In this document: in pieces, positions 35,397 to 52,095 of the stretch | How the letters are laid out: every line of letters begins with the position of its first letter | Position numbering within the stretch: position 1 is the first letter of the stretch | Assembly: GCA_022749755.1 (NCBI GenBank) | Contig: CM040440.1 | Coordinates: 20,323,269-20,387,268 of the forward strand | Origin: Azadirachta indica | Lineage: Eukaryota; Streptophyta; Magnoliopsida; Sapindales; Meliaceae | Direction of reading: 5' to 3' | DNA length: 64,000 bases | Position numbers and translations under genes: made by a program | The notes under the pieces: model-generated | Told to the model about the DNA's origin: nothing | Databases searched by the model: none | The model's input: the letters and a program-made list of their open reading frames with translations, nothing else

Positions 35397-38300
35397 ATGG
35401 TTTACATAACTTCGTGGGACGAGTTTGTTGAGAGATCCGTGCAGTTGTACAAAGCCGATCCCCAATCTGTACGTTACCTTTTTTTTTTTTTTACCTCTTT
35501 CTGTTTTTAATTGCTTTCGGCTTCTGTTTGATTTCCGAGAAAATAATTATAAGAAAAGTGCAGAAAATTATGGTTCTGAAATTAAACGGCATGGTACTAG
35601 GCACTGTTTAGTTGACGCTTTTGCTTTGGTGTCCAGAGAATAAAATTAAATTTTTTCACTTATAATTTGTCTTTTCTCAGCAATTAAATTGAGTTATATG
35701 AATAATTTTGCTTAATAGATAATGTTAACTGTATTGATTTTTTTATCTAATTTGGAACGCAGACGAGGTATTGCATGAAGTATCGGCATTGCGATGGTAA
35801 ATTGGTTCTCAAAGTCACTGATAACAAAGAGGCATGAAATATTCACTTCTTTTTCTCTTTTGATTAATTACTGTTGCAATATTTATTATTATGTTTAATG
35901 CTTCTGTCAAACAATGCAGATTGACTTGTGACTTAATGTGCAATGAATGTGTAGGTTTTGAGTTTGAGTTGGCTGAATATGTGCTTATGTTTGGTTGTCT
36001 AATGTTAGATTGGATGTTTACGGAGTAAAATTTTATTCTGAATCAGATAAATTGTGTGATTGCTTTTCTGAAATAATGATTCTTGGAAACAACCATATAA
36101 TTTATTTCCTCTATAATTTTTAATTAGTGGGACCTATTGTGTTTTGGCTTATTAGTCAAGACCAGGGTTTGAGATGTTACTAATGATTCTTCTCCATGTT
36201 ATCGTACATGCCTAGATTGCTGACCTCTGGGTAGAATTTTGCAAGGACTTAGTTTGTGTGTGCATGTGATGATCTTAGTTTTAGAGTACATGAGGAATTG
36301 TAATAGCATATATCATCTGTTTACAATGGTTTTCATGAGACGGGACTGGCTGAATACAACAGAATTTGAATTAGTTGTGATAGTTGGAGAGGAAGTACTT
36401 TGGTAGGGAACCTGGTCTAGAGATTTCATCGATCAGCATGGATGAAAAGAACTGAGTACACTAAAAATTAAGGTAGCTTAAAGTTTTGAATTTTTGAATT
36501 TTCTTCTTTTGGATTACATTAAAGTGATGGTTTTCTGAACCCTCATGCATATTGAAGTTAATGTCTTTGAGCTGATAATGCCATTTCCTTATGCTAATCA
36601 TGCTGCACTTAACTGAAAGTAATTTTTGTAAAGTGGTTCTCTAATTTTGTTGTCAATGCTTTGGTTTCTTTTTTTTCTTTATCAATATGTGGGAAATTGT
36701 TAGTCATATTAATTATGCTTTTGAAATGCAAAGCTGAGATCTATGTGTTTGGAAGTTGGAACTGGGATTGAATATTTCCCTTTAGGTTTGCCAGTTTTCT
36801 ATGTTAAGGGTTTTCCAGGAGAAGAACATCCTCTTTTTATTAAAAGTTTGGATGTTTTGGCTCCCTTTTGAACTCTGTTTTTATCTTGTTTTCTGCTTGC
36901 CCTATGCCTAATAGTACTAGTATAGGAAAAGGAGTTCACTTTCTGATTAATGGTTGGAGATTCATGTTTATCTTAGGTGTTTGTCAACAGCAATCATAAC
37001 ATATTCCCATTGCTGAATAACCACAACTTTTGTTAATGCTTGCAACAGCAGATTGGCTCTGTTGATAACTTTTGTTGGTGTTTTAGTTGGTGAAAACCTT
37101 GGAGAAAGCTGCTAGGAGATTGATGGACCAATAAATTTAGGAAAAATATTTTAGAAATGGCATTTACATATACTACTTTTTTGTTATTAGTCATTGTATA
37201 GATATGCATGCTCAAGATCACAAGTTAAACAATAGCTGTATATTGTCCTTGATGCTATTCAATATCAGTAAGGGGTCTTCTTAGTGCTTCAAATCCTGAG
37301 GAGCTTTAAAGATATCATAAGAAGTACCAATAATTCATTTTATATACTGAAACAATCAAAGAGACAGTATCATCGTAACATAAATCTACTTTTTGTGATA
37401 AATCAAGGAAACCAATGGAGATTTTTCTATATGCCAATAATTCATTTCAGGCAAACAGTCTCGTATGTTAAGAATCTCTATTCTCTAGTCAAGAAACATC
37501 CTTTTTTCTAAACAAAAAATGTCCAACCTTGGTTCTATTACTGCAGTTAGATTATGAAAATTTCTTCATTGCAGCAAGACAGTGGCAAGAAGTTAGAGTA
37601 GACTTTAGACATTCAAGGATGTTTGTGTGATTGCAATTTCCTTCAAGCGAGCGAGGTGGTAGTTGCATGATTGTGTGTATGCAGTGGTTCATATATAAGT
37701 TTTTTGACTTCAATTTTTTGAATCTACTCAAGCTGAGTGGTAATCGTCCTTGCTTACACTAGTAATATTAGCTTTCGTTTATAGGATGCAAATTCTCACC
37801 ACTTTTGCTATTATCCAAGATTCACTTATCTTGACTGTAGGCCAAATCATGCATGCGCGCGCACACGCACACTCACGCGCGCGCGCTCTCGAGCACACTA
37901 ACAGCTACATGCATGTAATTGAGTAAATATGCAGAAACTGCCTTCAACTGAAATGATTTATTATCCATGCATCATGATTCTAAGTTTTTATGTTTCTTTG
38001 TTCCAGTGTCTGAAGTTTAAGACAGACCAAGCACAGGATGCTAAGAAGATGGAGAAACTGAACAACATATTTTTTGCATTGATGGCCCGGGGCCCTGATG
38101 GTAAACTGCCTTCTCTAAACTATTTTTCCAAACTCAGGTTGCATTGTAACATCCCATGGACAAAAATCTTTTTCATTTGGTTTATGAATAAATGTGTTAA
38201 ATATATGCTAATGATGCAAAATCCATTGGTTGATTTTATTTGCATGTCTGAATAATCCCGTTGTTAATGGTAGTCCAATTTTCTAAAACGGTAGAAAAGA

Positions 38301-38502
38301 GGCATGATGTTTGTCACTGCGTACTAGAAGATGCAAACTAGTGTTTCTTACATCACATTTGTAACTGTTCCTCGGGGATCTGATCAAGTTGTTCTAATTA
38401 GTAACTATATATTTTTCTTATGTAGTGGACCTGTCAGAAGTTACGGGGAAGGAACAAATGGAAGCACAGCCAGCAAAGAAAGGAAGGGGACGAAAACAGT
38501 GA
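35397..38502 (+). CDS. SRP9: Signal recognition particle 9 kDa protein
   Basis: Alu-domain subunit that pairs with SRP14 on the SRP RNA and mediates elongation arrest during targeting to the ER. Four exons in phase: 35397-35468 (24 codons), 35763-35831 (23), 38007-38100 and 38426-38502. They give 103 residues, the usual plant length. Conserved stretches are YITSWDEFVERSVQLY, KYRHCDGKLVLKVTDNKECL and KTDQAQDAKKMEKLNNIFF; the end is basic (KKGRGRKQ). Intron 2 is 2175 bp and starts with GC rather than GT. Reading through it gives a stop two codons later, so splicing is required. Introns 1 and 3 are GT-AG. The ATG at 35397 matches the family start. Confidence 0.96.
35832..38006 (+). other. GC-AG intron (SRP9 intron 2)
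   Basis: The exon ends AAAGAG, the intron starts GCATGA, and the acceptor is TTCCAG before TGTCTGAAG. No GT near this point keeps the conserved NKECLKFK sequence. GC-AG introns are a small minority of plant U2 introns. The intron is long and T-rich and includes an alternating purine/pyrimidine tract at 37850-37886. Confidence 0.85.
37850..37886. repeat. Alternating purine-pyrimidine tract (GC/CA-rich)
   Basis: Starts TGCATGCGCGCGCACACGCA, continues ACTCAC, and ends with five CG/GC steps. Such (CG)n/(CA)n mixtures are the sequences most prone to form Z-DNA. It lies near the 3' end of the SRP9 GC-AG intron. Confidence 0.75.
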
Positions 38503-41500
38503 CTTCTGTTGGCTAGTGGATAGAGAAATAGTCCTTGACCAAAACCTTTAGAACACTTTGTTCTTTTGAAAGCAATTTTGCAACTTCATTCCCAACTAGA
38601 ATTCAGATGAAAATATTCTGATTACCTAGAGTCTTAAGGGAATTTCCATAGATATGCCGTATCCCTATGGTTGTTTAATGTTTGGTTATGGACTTGTGGT
38701 GCATTTATCTTCTTTATTATTTTTAAGATCAATTTGAAGCCGCAGTGTGTTCCAATACAATCCAATCCAATCCACCATCACTACTGACATGTTTCAAGGG
38801 CGTGTACGTCACTCACTTTGCAGACAATGTGATTATTTTAACAAAAACTGGAGAAAGCTGCAAAAGCATTCATGTCTTCAGCCGAAACGGAGGATAATTC
38901 ATGCGTGGTGGTGTTGCCAACCACTATTGACCATCAGTTATTATAAACAGTCACACGCATACGCATAGATAGAGTGAGTGAGTATGTGTAATTGTTTTGC
39001 CTACTGCAAAAGCTTTCTGCGCAACAAGTTAGCAGCATGTCAGCTGTTGTGCCGGCTGGGAATCAGTTTAGAAAGCAAAATTTCACTTACAAGCGTAAGC
39101 GCAACCGCTGCTCATGAATTATTTCATTTTTCTTGCTTATTGGATTACCCTGTCACTGTCAGCATCAACATACATGATGTTGTCTACAGTTCCCTACATA
39201 TCGGCTCTGCATCTGCCACCAGGCCCACCGCACTTGTTATTTTTCTCCGGAAAAAGTTAAAAAAAAAAAAGAAAAAGAAAAAGAAAAAAGAAGAGAGAGC
39301 TAATCTTAATTGATTTGAACAGCGTAGAATAGAATGGATGTATTTCGAAGACATAAATTAGCTTAATGGGTATAATTCCTAGCGAAGGCATAAACTTTGA
39401 TCCTCCGCACACGATTTTGGTGTAATATGTTTCGATTTAATTTCAAATCAAAATTAAAATGCTCAGCAGGTCATCTCCTCTCGTGTAACATTTTTATAAA
39501 TTTATCTCGTTTCCTCTTCACAACAGTATGCATTGTCCTCCTTTCAGTAGGAGACAAAACTCATTTTGGCGTAGACTTTCGCATACAGTTGATCTAAACT
39601 GTAACTGGACAGCAAATCGAACGTGTAAAGCCCTAAAACCAAGGATAACTTGTTAGCGATATTTACTCTAATAATGGCCGTACCTCAACATTATCTCATG
39701 CATGTCCTCCTCAGTCCTCGGATCCCGATGCTCTACTCTACTTTATAATAATGCTTTAATTAGGAAGCCCACTAAAAAGTGTAAAGTGCAAAGTCCATTT
39801 GTCATTAAAGCCTGTGAAATTCTACTCTCTAAGCATAAATGTTCCTGCAAAAATTATTCTCCAATTAAAGGGACAACAGATGGACGGAATGTTTTTGGAG
39901 GGATTAAGCCAAGACAAAGTGCTTTTCCTTTTGCATTGGCTTTTTATCAACCAATACATCTTCAGAAATGGTGGCCATACCATACCATGCAATGCAATAT
40001 CGCAAACAGTTGCATTATTTATAAATTAATTGAAAAAAAGGATAAAATTAGGGTTTGTATATTTATATTTATATTTACATATAGGAAGCAGATGATAAAA
40101 CAAGATCCTCCTTTCATGGCTGCACTTTATTGGGCAAAGTTATCTCCCCTCCCCCAAAGTTAAAAGCATTGTAAAGTGGAAATTCTTGCACTAATGGGTG
40201 AATGAATGAATGAATGAATGAATGAATAATCCTGTGAAAAAAAAAAAAAACTCTTGCTCTGCTGTACTGCTTTTAATGCTCACTTTTGTTTGCTTATCAT
40301 TATATGCTTTGATGCCTTCATCTTTTATTTTCCCTCTTTCACTTTTCGATATTTGCCTTTCTTTTTCCCTTCTCCATGCAAGAAAATAAGTAACTTTGGT
40401 GTTTTGGAGTCGCATGTGTGAAACTGTATTTCATCCATACCAAAATTTATCCATTCCTGGTTCAACTTCAACCTGTATATCTTACTAGACATATAATTCA
40501 GAATCTTGTCTTCAATTAGCATCTAATTCAACAAATAATTGATTAATTTGTACTGTAATACTGCCAAATACTTGTGATCATATATTCTGGTGATCAATCT
40601 CTGTATATATGTTGACACGTACAGTGCTCTACATAAAACGTGAATACAAGTCTTCCCCTTCCCGGTCCAAAGATTGGATTTGCAAATGTCAAATTAATAT
40701 TGTTCAACTTAAACGTGTTGACGATCTACATATATGTATATATAGTTCAGTGGTGTGTAAACTCGTGATCTTCTAAAATCTTTAAAAGAAAGAAAACAAA
40801 CAAATTATCAGTCACATGAAAAACTCCATTATCTGAACTGTAAAGTTCAAATCAAACCACATGCTCTTGTTTATATTATATATTCTCCATACCAACACAA
40901 ACTAACTTTCTAAAAACATGAAGATGCGTGGACGTGAAAAGCATTTTCCTTATTCATACAAATCTTTACTTTAAAATTGTGAACATATAATAAAGGAAAA
41001 GTAAGATAGTGTAAATATTAATGTCGCCAAAGTTTTTGTCACTCATTTGTATATAATAATATTTAATGACAAAAATTTGAAATACAATATAAAATTTAAT
41101 AAAAATGTCAGTGTTACCATCATTGTTACGACTCAAACACTGGAATAATGCATCTTATTTAGCAGTAATTCTTAGGTTTTTTTGTCATATTTTTAAATTC
41201 GTGAATTATGTTTAACAAATTTTAGAAATTTTGGACAAAATCTAAAAAATTATGAAAAAAAATTGATGATATATTAGCATACCATAAAATTTTGTGATAA
41301 CTACAATGCTAATGCTAATGCTAAATTGAGTGTCACGAAGGCGGCCACGCAAACATTGTTGGAAATATGAAAAGAAGCGAAAATGTGAAAATATTTAATT
41401 TTAGCATATTTAAGAAGAACTTGAGGGGTCATTTGCGTTATATGCCGACATCCATTTTCGGGCAGTCTCAACTATCGCGCGAGGTTGCTTCTTAAAAAAA

Positions 41501-41596
41501 AAAAATGTCTCGCGAGTTGGCAAAGTACAAGTTGCTCCTCCAGTTTCGGCTTAATACGAAATGTAATTAATTATATTAATTTTGTATACTGAATGA

Positions 41597-41600
<4 letters not shown>
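38503..41600. other. Intergenic downstream of SRP9
   Basis: 38503-38750 is the probable SRP9 3' UTR. The rest has no supported gene. An A/G-rich tract lies at 39258-39299. A TGAA tetranucleotide array of about seven units lies at 40199-40227. Two or more open frames here resemble no protein I know. Confidence 0.45.
40199..40227. repeat. (TGAA)n tetranucleotide microsatellite
   Basis: About seven perfect TGAA units, followed by AATCC. Confidence 0.85.

Positions 41601-41648
<48 letters not shown>
41601..41648. repeat. (GA)n microsatellite, about 24 units
   Basis: A perfect GA dinucleotide run of 48 bp, just upstream of a GC-richer promoter-like segment. Confidence 0.95.
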
Positions 41649-41649
<1 letters not shown>

Positions 41650-41697
41650 GCATGAAGATAACTTCTAGTTAAGAAGAGTTTGATAGACAAACAAAAA

Positions 41698-41903
41698 GTC
41701 AACGGCGTTGGGACCCTTGTTGGACCCCACGTCCTGTCAATCAGCGACCTAATGGTGTTCCCCCAGCGCAAGATAGCGAGTGGCAGACACCTTGTCCTGG
41801 CAGTCAAAGGCGCGCACACATTGGAGTACGTGTCAGACTTGAAGGGTACTCAATTTTACACGTGGCGCAGACGGGTTGGGTAGGGAGTCGCAACGGCTAT
41901 ATA
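41698..41903 (+). promoter_or_regulatory. Promoter-like segment with no assigned gene
   Basis: A GC-richer block in AT-rich DNA. It holds a G-box/ABRE-type CACGTGGC at 41859-41866, further ACGT cores nearby, and a TATA-like TATATA at 41898-41903. Purine-rich leader-like sequence (AGAGAGAGACGGAGAGG) follows. No coding gene starts within 2.5 kb downstream. It could serve a non-coding transcript, a remote first exon of the WRKY gene, or nothing. Confidence 0.3.
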
Positions 41904-44637
41904 CAGAGAGAGACGGAGAGGATGTAATGCAATGTGGGTCCCATCTGTTTCGGACATTTTGATAAGCGAAAGCCGCATTGGATAGAGATAGAAAGAAGGA
42001 AAGAGAGAAAATAATACTTCAAAGCAAAGTAAAACAAAGAAAACAGTTTTTAACAGTAGCAGCAGTAGTAGTTTTGTATTGTTGCCTATGGCTAGCTGGC
42101 TTTGTTTGTTTTTGTTATTGTTTTTCTGTTTTCTTGTTTCAAAAGGGTCAAAGTCTTTGTTAGGCTTTGATAATTGCTATTTTTTTCTCAATAAATTATT
42201 TATTTAAGAATCTGTCTTAATATTTAAGAACTTTGATTTGTGTAGAATTTAAGGTAATTATGTTTGGTAAAAAACTAATTAAAAGGAAAATAAGCTTAAA
42301 AAGAAAGCCTAACACTGTTATAAGAAGTCAAAGTTTGGGTGTACAAAGATAATAATAATAATACTAATATTATCAATAATAATTGCATTTAATAAATCTA
42401 TATCTAAATTTGATTTCCCTTTTGGGATTTTTCTTAAAATGAAGCAAAAAAAAATTAGCCAGAAGAAAATATAAAGGGGAAAAGATATTGTGTTAAAAGA
42501 AGTCTTTGAACAGAATATCCAATATAAGTAGGTGGATGATACAAACCATAAAATTATAAATAAAGAAAATCATTTGTAGAAAAGAGTAGTAAATAGAATG
42601 AAAACAGTAACTCCTTTTAACAACTTTTTAACATAAAAGCCGGGTGGTAATCATAATAATTAGTTACAAAAGCATACAAGCTAAGTCATTAGAGTCCAAC
42701 TCAGCAAACAATTGCGGATAATAATATCCGGATTCTCACATTTTTATTATGCTTCAATTGAGGTCATAGTTTATACATTTATATCAAATAGATCCAAAAT
42801 CTAATTTTGTAATTTAACTAATCGACATAAAAATTAGGGATAAAATTTTTGATATGACCCATTAATCTGACACTAAATTAATAGATTTATATTAACTTAA
42901 TAATAAGATTAATAAATGGGTTATAATAACATGATACAATCAATAATTGCTAGACTTTGAATTTTGAGATTTTGATATATAAATTTTATAATATAATTAA
43001 TTATTTGAATAATTATTTAATGTTAATTCATTTATAATTTAAAATATTTATTTTATATTTTTCACATTTTAAGAATATTTAATACCATATAAAATAAAAT
43101 TTATTAGTATTTAAGTAATCAATTTATAAATATTTTAAAATATATATTAAAATATATAAAAAAAATAAACAGATGACATGATTGTTAAATGGATAATTTG
43201 GTTAATAAATAGGTCAAGTTAAGATTTTAATTTTTGATATAATTATTTAAAATATATTATATTTTTATTTAACATGGCACAAATAAGACTCGCTAACTTG
43301 AGTTGTCACCCTAATTAAGATAATTAAAATGCATTAAATTATATACTATTATGATTTTGGTCAAGATTTGATATTATAGTATAAATTCGGTGTCTTCACT
43401 AACAGTCAATAATTAATTGAATGTAAATACAATAGTCTGTCCTTATTTAATAAAAAATAATAATACAAGGATCTAAAGGTTATTAGTCTGAACAACTGTC
43501 TAATTTAACCAGCTACGATTATGGCTAGAGAGGTAAGAGAACGGCAGAGCGAATACAATAACGTATGGAATATTAACAAATTGGTCCTTGTCTTCAACAA
43601 AATAATTAATAAAGATATGCACAATGATACACAAACAAGTCCCTAGCAAATAGCAATAAAATATCATGAACCTAATTACCTAAAAGAGAACTCATGCCAA
43701 GTTAAGGATCTATTTGTTAAAATCATCAAAATATGTAGTTGCTTGTTGTTTTTTTAAAAATTAAGGGGCCTATTTGTCCTTATCCCGACAATGCGCATGT
43801 GCAAGTGGAAGTAGTAAAACTGAAGCTGAAATGGTGGTAGTCTTATAAAAATGAAAGAAGCTGTAATTAAATTAAGAGGACCTGGGGGTAGAAGGAAGAG
43901 AAACCAGAAAGAAACATGAAAAAGAAGGGAGAAAAAAAAAAAAAAAGGAAAAGGAATAAACAAGGTCTTTGAAGTAGGACCCACACTCAAATCTGTGACA
44001 GAGACGGCAGTTTCATTTCTCTCTCTTCTGTCTTTGCTCTTTATTTAAATGTGTCTTACTTTCTCCCTGTGGAAAATTTGTGTAGTCTTATTATTATTAA
44101 AATAACTAAAAAGAAATGAGAGTTTTGTATTCTTATGGAGGTGTGAATTCTCAAGGGAAGCAAAGTCTTCTCTTTCACACCTTTCAATCTTAAAAGCCAT
44201 GGGAGGAGAAGAATCTAGGGTTTGACAGCAGCAAGTCCAACGAAGGTCTGTTCTTTGGGTACTTTTTCTTATTGTTTTTCTTTTAACTCTTTGTGTTTTG
44301 TTGATTTCTGAGTTGAAATATCTAGTTCTGTTTAAATCGTTATATGGGTTTATTTCCTTCTTTTGCAGTTGATTCTCATAGCACTCAGTTGAATCTGATC
44401 TTCTGGGTCGCTTAGTTTGAAAATTTAAGTATTTGGGACGTTTGAATTTCTTGAAATTTTGATTAGAAAACCATTTTTGGGTCTTTGGTTTATCTGAAAA
44501 TGGAAATTTGACTTTCTGGTGTGTTCATTTTTTCAAAGATCTTTTTCACTGTAAAAATTTGAGATCTTTTGAGTATTTATGGTCTGTTTTGGTTTGGCTT
44601 TTTTGGTTTTGGGGAATTAGGTTTTTTTGGGGTTAAC
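41904..44637. other. AT-rich region upstream of the WRKY gene
   Basis: No coding exon is recognisable. 44000-44637 should contain the WRKY promoter and leader. A donor-like AAG|GTCTG near 44245 and an acceptor-like TTTTGCAG near 44369 could bound a 5' UTR intron. A degenerate transposon-like segment lies at 42833-43316. Confidence 0.4.
42833..43316. mobile_element. Possible degenerate non-autonomous DNA transposon
   Basis: The left edge ATTAGGGATAAAATT and the reverse complement of the right edge (ATTAGGGTGACAACT) are similar. The interior carries repeated phrases such as ATATGACCCATTAATCTGAC and AATAAATGGGTTATAATAAC, typical of a common plant intergenic repeat. AATT abuts both ends. The matches are imperfect, so this is only a candidate. 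Confidence 0.3.
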
Positions 44638-46415
<1,778 letters not shown>

Positions 46416-49400
46416 ACTTTCTGGAAAGCCACATTGAGATCACTTCAAGCCCTTGGAAGTTGAATTTATTGAAACCTTGTTATGTTTGGCTTGAATTGCC
46501 CCTGTACATATTTTGCATGGTTCCAACTTCAATCGTGGGGACATATTTGGAGCAGTTTTTTTTTTTTTGGCTTTGGGGGGTTGGCTTTCCAAGGCTTTTT
46601 GCATTTTGGCTGCTGCAGGCTTCTTCAAGCCTTGCACTGCACCAAAGTAAAAAAAATAGTGGGATTGGGGTTTCAAATTGTAAGAACTTGTTCATCTTTT
46701 ATGGCAATCAATGCTTTTAGAGTTAGCGTTTTATTGAGGAAGATGGAATGGCGCCAGTATCATATATTGACAACTTTAGAATTTTGTTTTCTGGGATTCT
46801 ATTATATTAACGGAACAATAGCAATAGTAGTTGATGATTAGGTTGGTCTAATTTCTGCTAGTGTAGAACATGTGTTATACAAGTGATGTTGTGAAGTTTG
46901 GTAGAAATTTAAGGTACTTGAAATTTCTTTATGAGAAAGTCATGACTGAGCTGTCACAGCAAAGTTATGAGTTTGTAGTCAAATTAAAATTATTCACACC
47001 TTTGAATGTTTCATTTCTCTGTCTCCTCCTGGCTGGATGTATTGGCAACTGTTTCAACCGCCGTCCAGCATGGGGTGGAGTCAATTTTTATGTTTTGAAT
47101 CTATCATTTTTCAGCTTAATTCTTTTCAGACTTCTTCCTATTCTTTGTTGTTTCTTTCTTGTCCATTGCAACAAGGCATGTGGATTATTAAGGTGGACCA
47201 ACATGGGCAATCTGGGGCAATCATTCTTTGGCATATTACTATGATGTTCATTCCCCATACACAAACCATGTCCATAGGTCCAATCTCAAATGTTCTCTAC
47301 TGCGGTATGAAAAATTTTGATACATGAGATTGAATAGAATCCCACATGTATCGTGGTTGGATTGAATTGCATGTACCTAATAGATTTATCTATTTTAGAG
47401 CTGAAACATAATGTCATATGCGTTAATGTTATGATAGAAAAACTAATAAGTAGTCATCAAAGTTGAATGAGATGAGACTAACGTTTCCGAGTAACAATGA
47501 TTAGTGTAACCTTGATTAACACGTATGAATAGCTATGATCGGATTCAGACCAGCTAACAGTCTTTGTACTGTTAGTTAGTTGTGGATTGGGATTGCGCAG
47601 TTGGGAAAACTTATCTAGCTGTTACATCATAACCATGAAGAATTTCAAGTTTAGATACTAGGCAAGGCAAGTCGCCTATCTTAATGTTTTTGCCTACAAA
47701 AATTGCCTACATAATATATGAATTCTTTTATTTTCAATGATTATATATTATAATAGAGTTAAGTATGCACTAGGTGAACTGAAATAGTTGACCAACCTGG
47801 GAGTAACAAGTTTATGAATGTAATTGGGGTTGAAGTCATTGGAAATGAGAAAAGGACTTGGGCACTAAATTAATGGCCACTGAAAGCATGGTGAAATGTT
47901 GACGAGTGTTGGCAAAATATTAATTCAGAGAACAATAATCCATAATATTTCTAAGGTTTCTGTTACTCAACACATCAGCCACAGCGTTTGATCTCACGCA
48001 TGCAATGCTGCCGAAGTCTTTTAATATGGTGTCACTGTCGTTGTCACCATGAGTTGAACAAAATACTCGCAAATGATCAATCCATATCCACGTCCCATCA
48101 TCATCTCCTCTCTCAAAATAAAATTAAAAAACAAAAAAAAATGTTATAAAAAGAAAAATGCACGGTCCATGGCATGAGTCAATCAATGTTTAGAATCCAA
48201 AACGAGTCATTTGGGTGGCTCTAAATTTAATGGGCCTCCCTGAAGGATTTGGATCCTGCTTCGTCAAGAGAAACCCATTTAACACCTCACTCGAAAATCA
48301 AAATAAATAACAGATCGAAACTTGCAAGGGTCTTCATGGATCGTGCCAATTACACACAACATTCATGTAGTGTACTACCAACTAATGGATGGTCCTACTC
48401 GCGTAGGCAAGGCAAGTAATCTCCGGCGTAAACCACTTCATACCCAAACCACCCGGAAGAACATACAAAAGGAGTCCATCACAGGCTTGAACCATGTCAA
48501 AAGCTTTCAACTTGGACATTCTCTAAAATGGTTTTACTTTGTAGGCGTTGATATGAGCATATGGGACGGAGTGCATGACGTATCCTGGGATCCTTAGTGA
48601 AGTTCAAAAAAAAAAAAAAAAAAAAAAAAAAAGGGAGAATGTCAACACACGGCAACTTAGCGGGATGCAGCTTACAGGACAAAGAAAGTAGACTCATCCT
48701 TTCATCAGCTTAGTGAAGACATGAAAAGTGGTCCCAGAAGGAACGGACCCAGAGACGGTGAATACAATGACTCTCCTAATCACCCATATAAATTATAAAT
48801 TATGAGGACCACAAAGGTAAGGGTACTATTTTCATTACATATATATATATATATAATTTCGAAATTAAAAAAAAAAAAAGTGATCCCCGCCATCACCGAA
48901 AATATTACCAAAATAGTAATGACAAAGTAAAGTGTACGGATACTAGTTTCGCCAATAAATTTTCATTACAATTTTTAATTTTTCGCTGAATTTCTTAAGT
49001 TTCCAGTAAATTAAAGTCACATTGTTATTTTAAAATTACTTAAAACGCACAAGTTAAAAGAAACTATTAAAAAACTTTAGATATAAAAATTTGTTTAGCA
49101 ACGTAAATTAACCTAGTAAGTTGCCCACGTTATTTACCAGTCATTCTCACTAATCAGATGGTGGGCAAATAACAGTAATAATGTTAACTAGCTTAGATTT
49201 CACTAATTCAAACAAATAATTGCGTATTAATAATATTATTATTCTACCTAACATACAATTCAAAATTTTTTCCAGATGGATCACCAATTCGCCAGGGAAA
49301 ACTTTTCATAATTGCATTTTTGTGAAATACTGCATCAACATAATAACAAATGATTGCCTCAAAAAGGAGATTAATGGCACAAGATGTAATGCCAAAGAGC

Positions 49401-49581
49401 CCTGGCAGGTTAATTTCACCAAATAAGAACATAGCTTCTTATCATCAACATCCTAAAAAATCCAGTGTCAGCAGGACTATTTTGCTAAATCTTACATAAC
49501 CAGGGTGGTCCAGAGGACAGACAAAATCCGAAATTCATTTTCACTAGGAAGCACTCCCATGAAGACAAACATGCAAAATCT
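46416..49581. other. Convergent intergenic region between WRKY and RPS15
   Basis: 46416-46850 is the probable WRKY 3' UTR. Several open frames at 46440-47330 are hydrophobic or low-complexity and not family-like. A run of 27 A lies at 48606-48632 and an (AT)n run at about 48838-48857. About 49440-49581 is the probable RPS15 3' UTR. Confidence 0.4.
48606..48632 (+). repeat. A27 homopolymer, possible retroposon tail
   Basis: An uninterrupted run of 27 A follows a GC-richer 280-bp stretch with an open frame that lacks an ATG start. It might be the tail of an old retroposed sequence. No Pol III boxes and no target duplication were found. Confidence 0.4.
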
Positions 49582-52021
<2,440 letters not shown>

Positions 52022-52088
52022 GGCTACAGATTAGATGGAGAACCGAAGCTAGTTCTCGGGTGTATAAGTATATCAGTATGCGGGTGGC

Positions 52089-52095
52089 TAGGGTT
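52089..52095 (-). promoter_or_regulatory. Telo-box upstream of RPS15
   Basis: The minus strand reads AACCCTA, about 70 bp before the RPS15 start codon. Telo-boxes recur near transcription starts of plant translation genes. Confidence 0.55.

Noticed and set aside
36264..36356. Possible box C/D snoRNA in SRP9 intron 2 (GTGATGAT ... CTGA)
   Set aside because: The two boxes are about 80 nt apart, but no terminal stem and no clear C'/D' pair or rRNA guide could be found.
46870..47244. 124-codon plus-strand frame downstream of WRKY
   Set aside because: It has an ATG, but the product is a hydrophobic low-complexity sequence with no family look, lying just beyond a 3' UTR. Probably chance.
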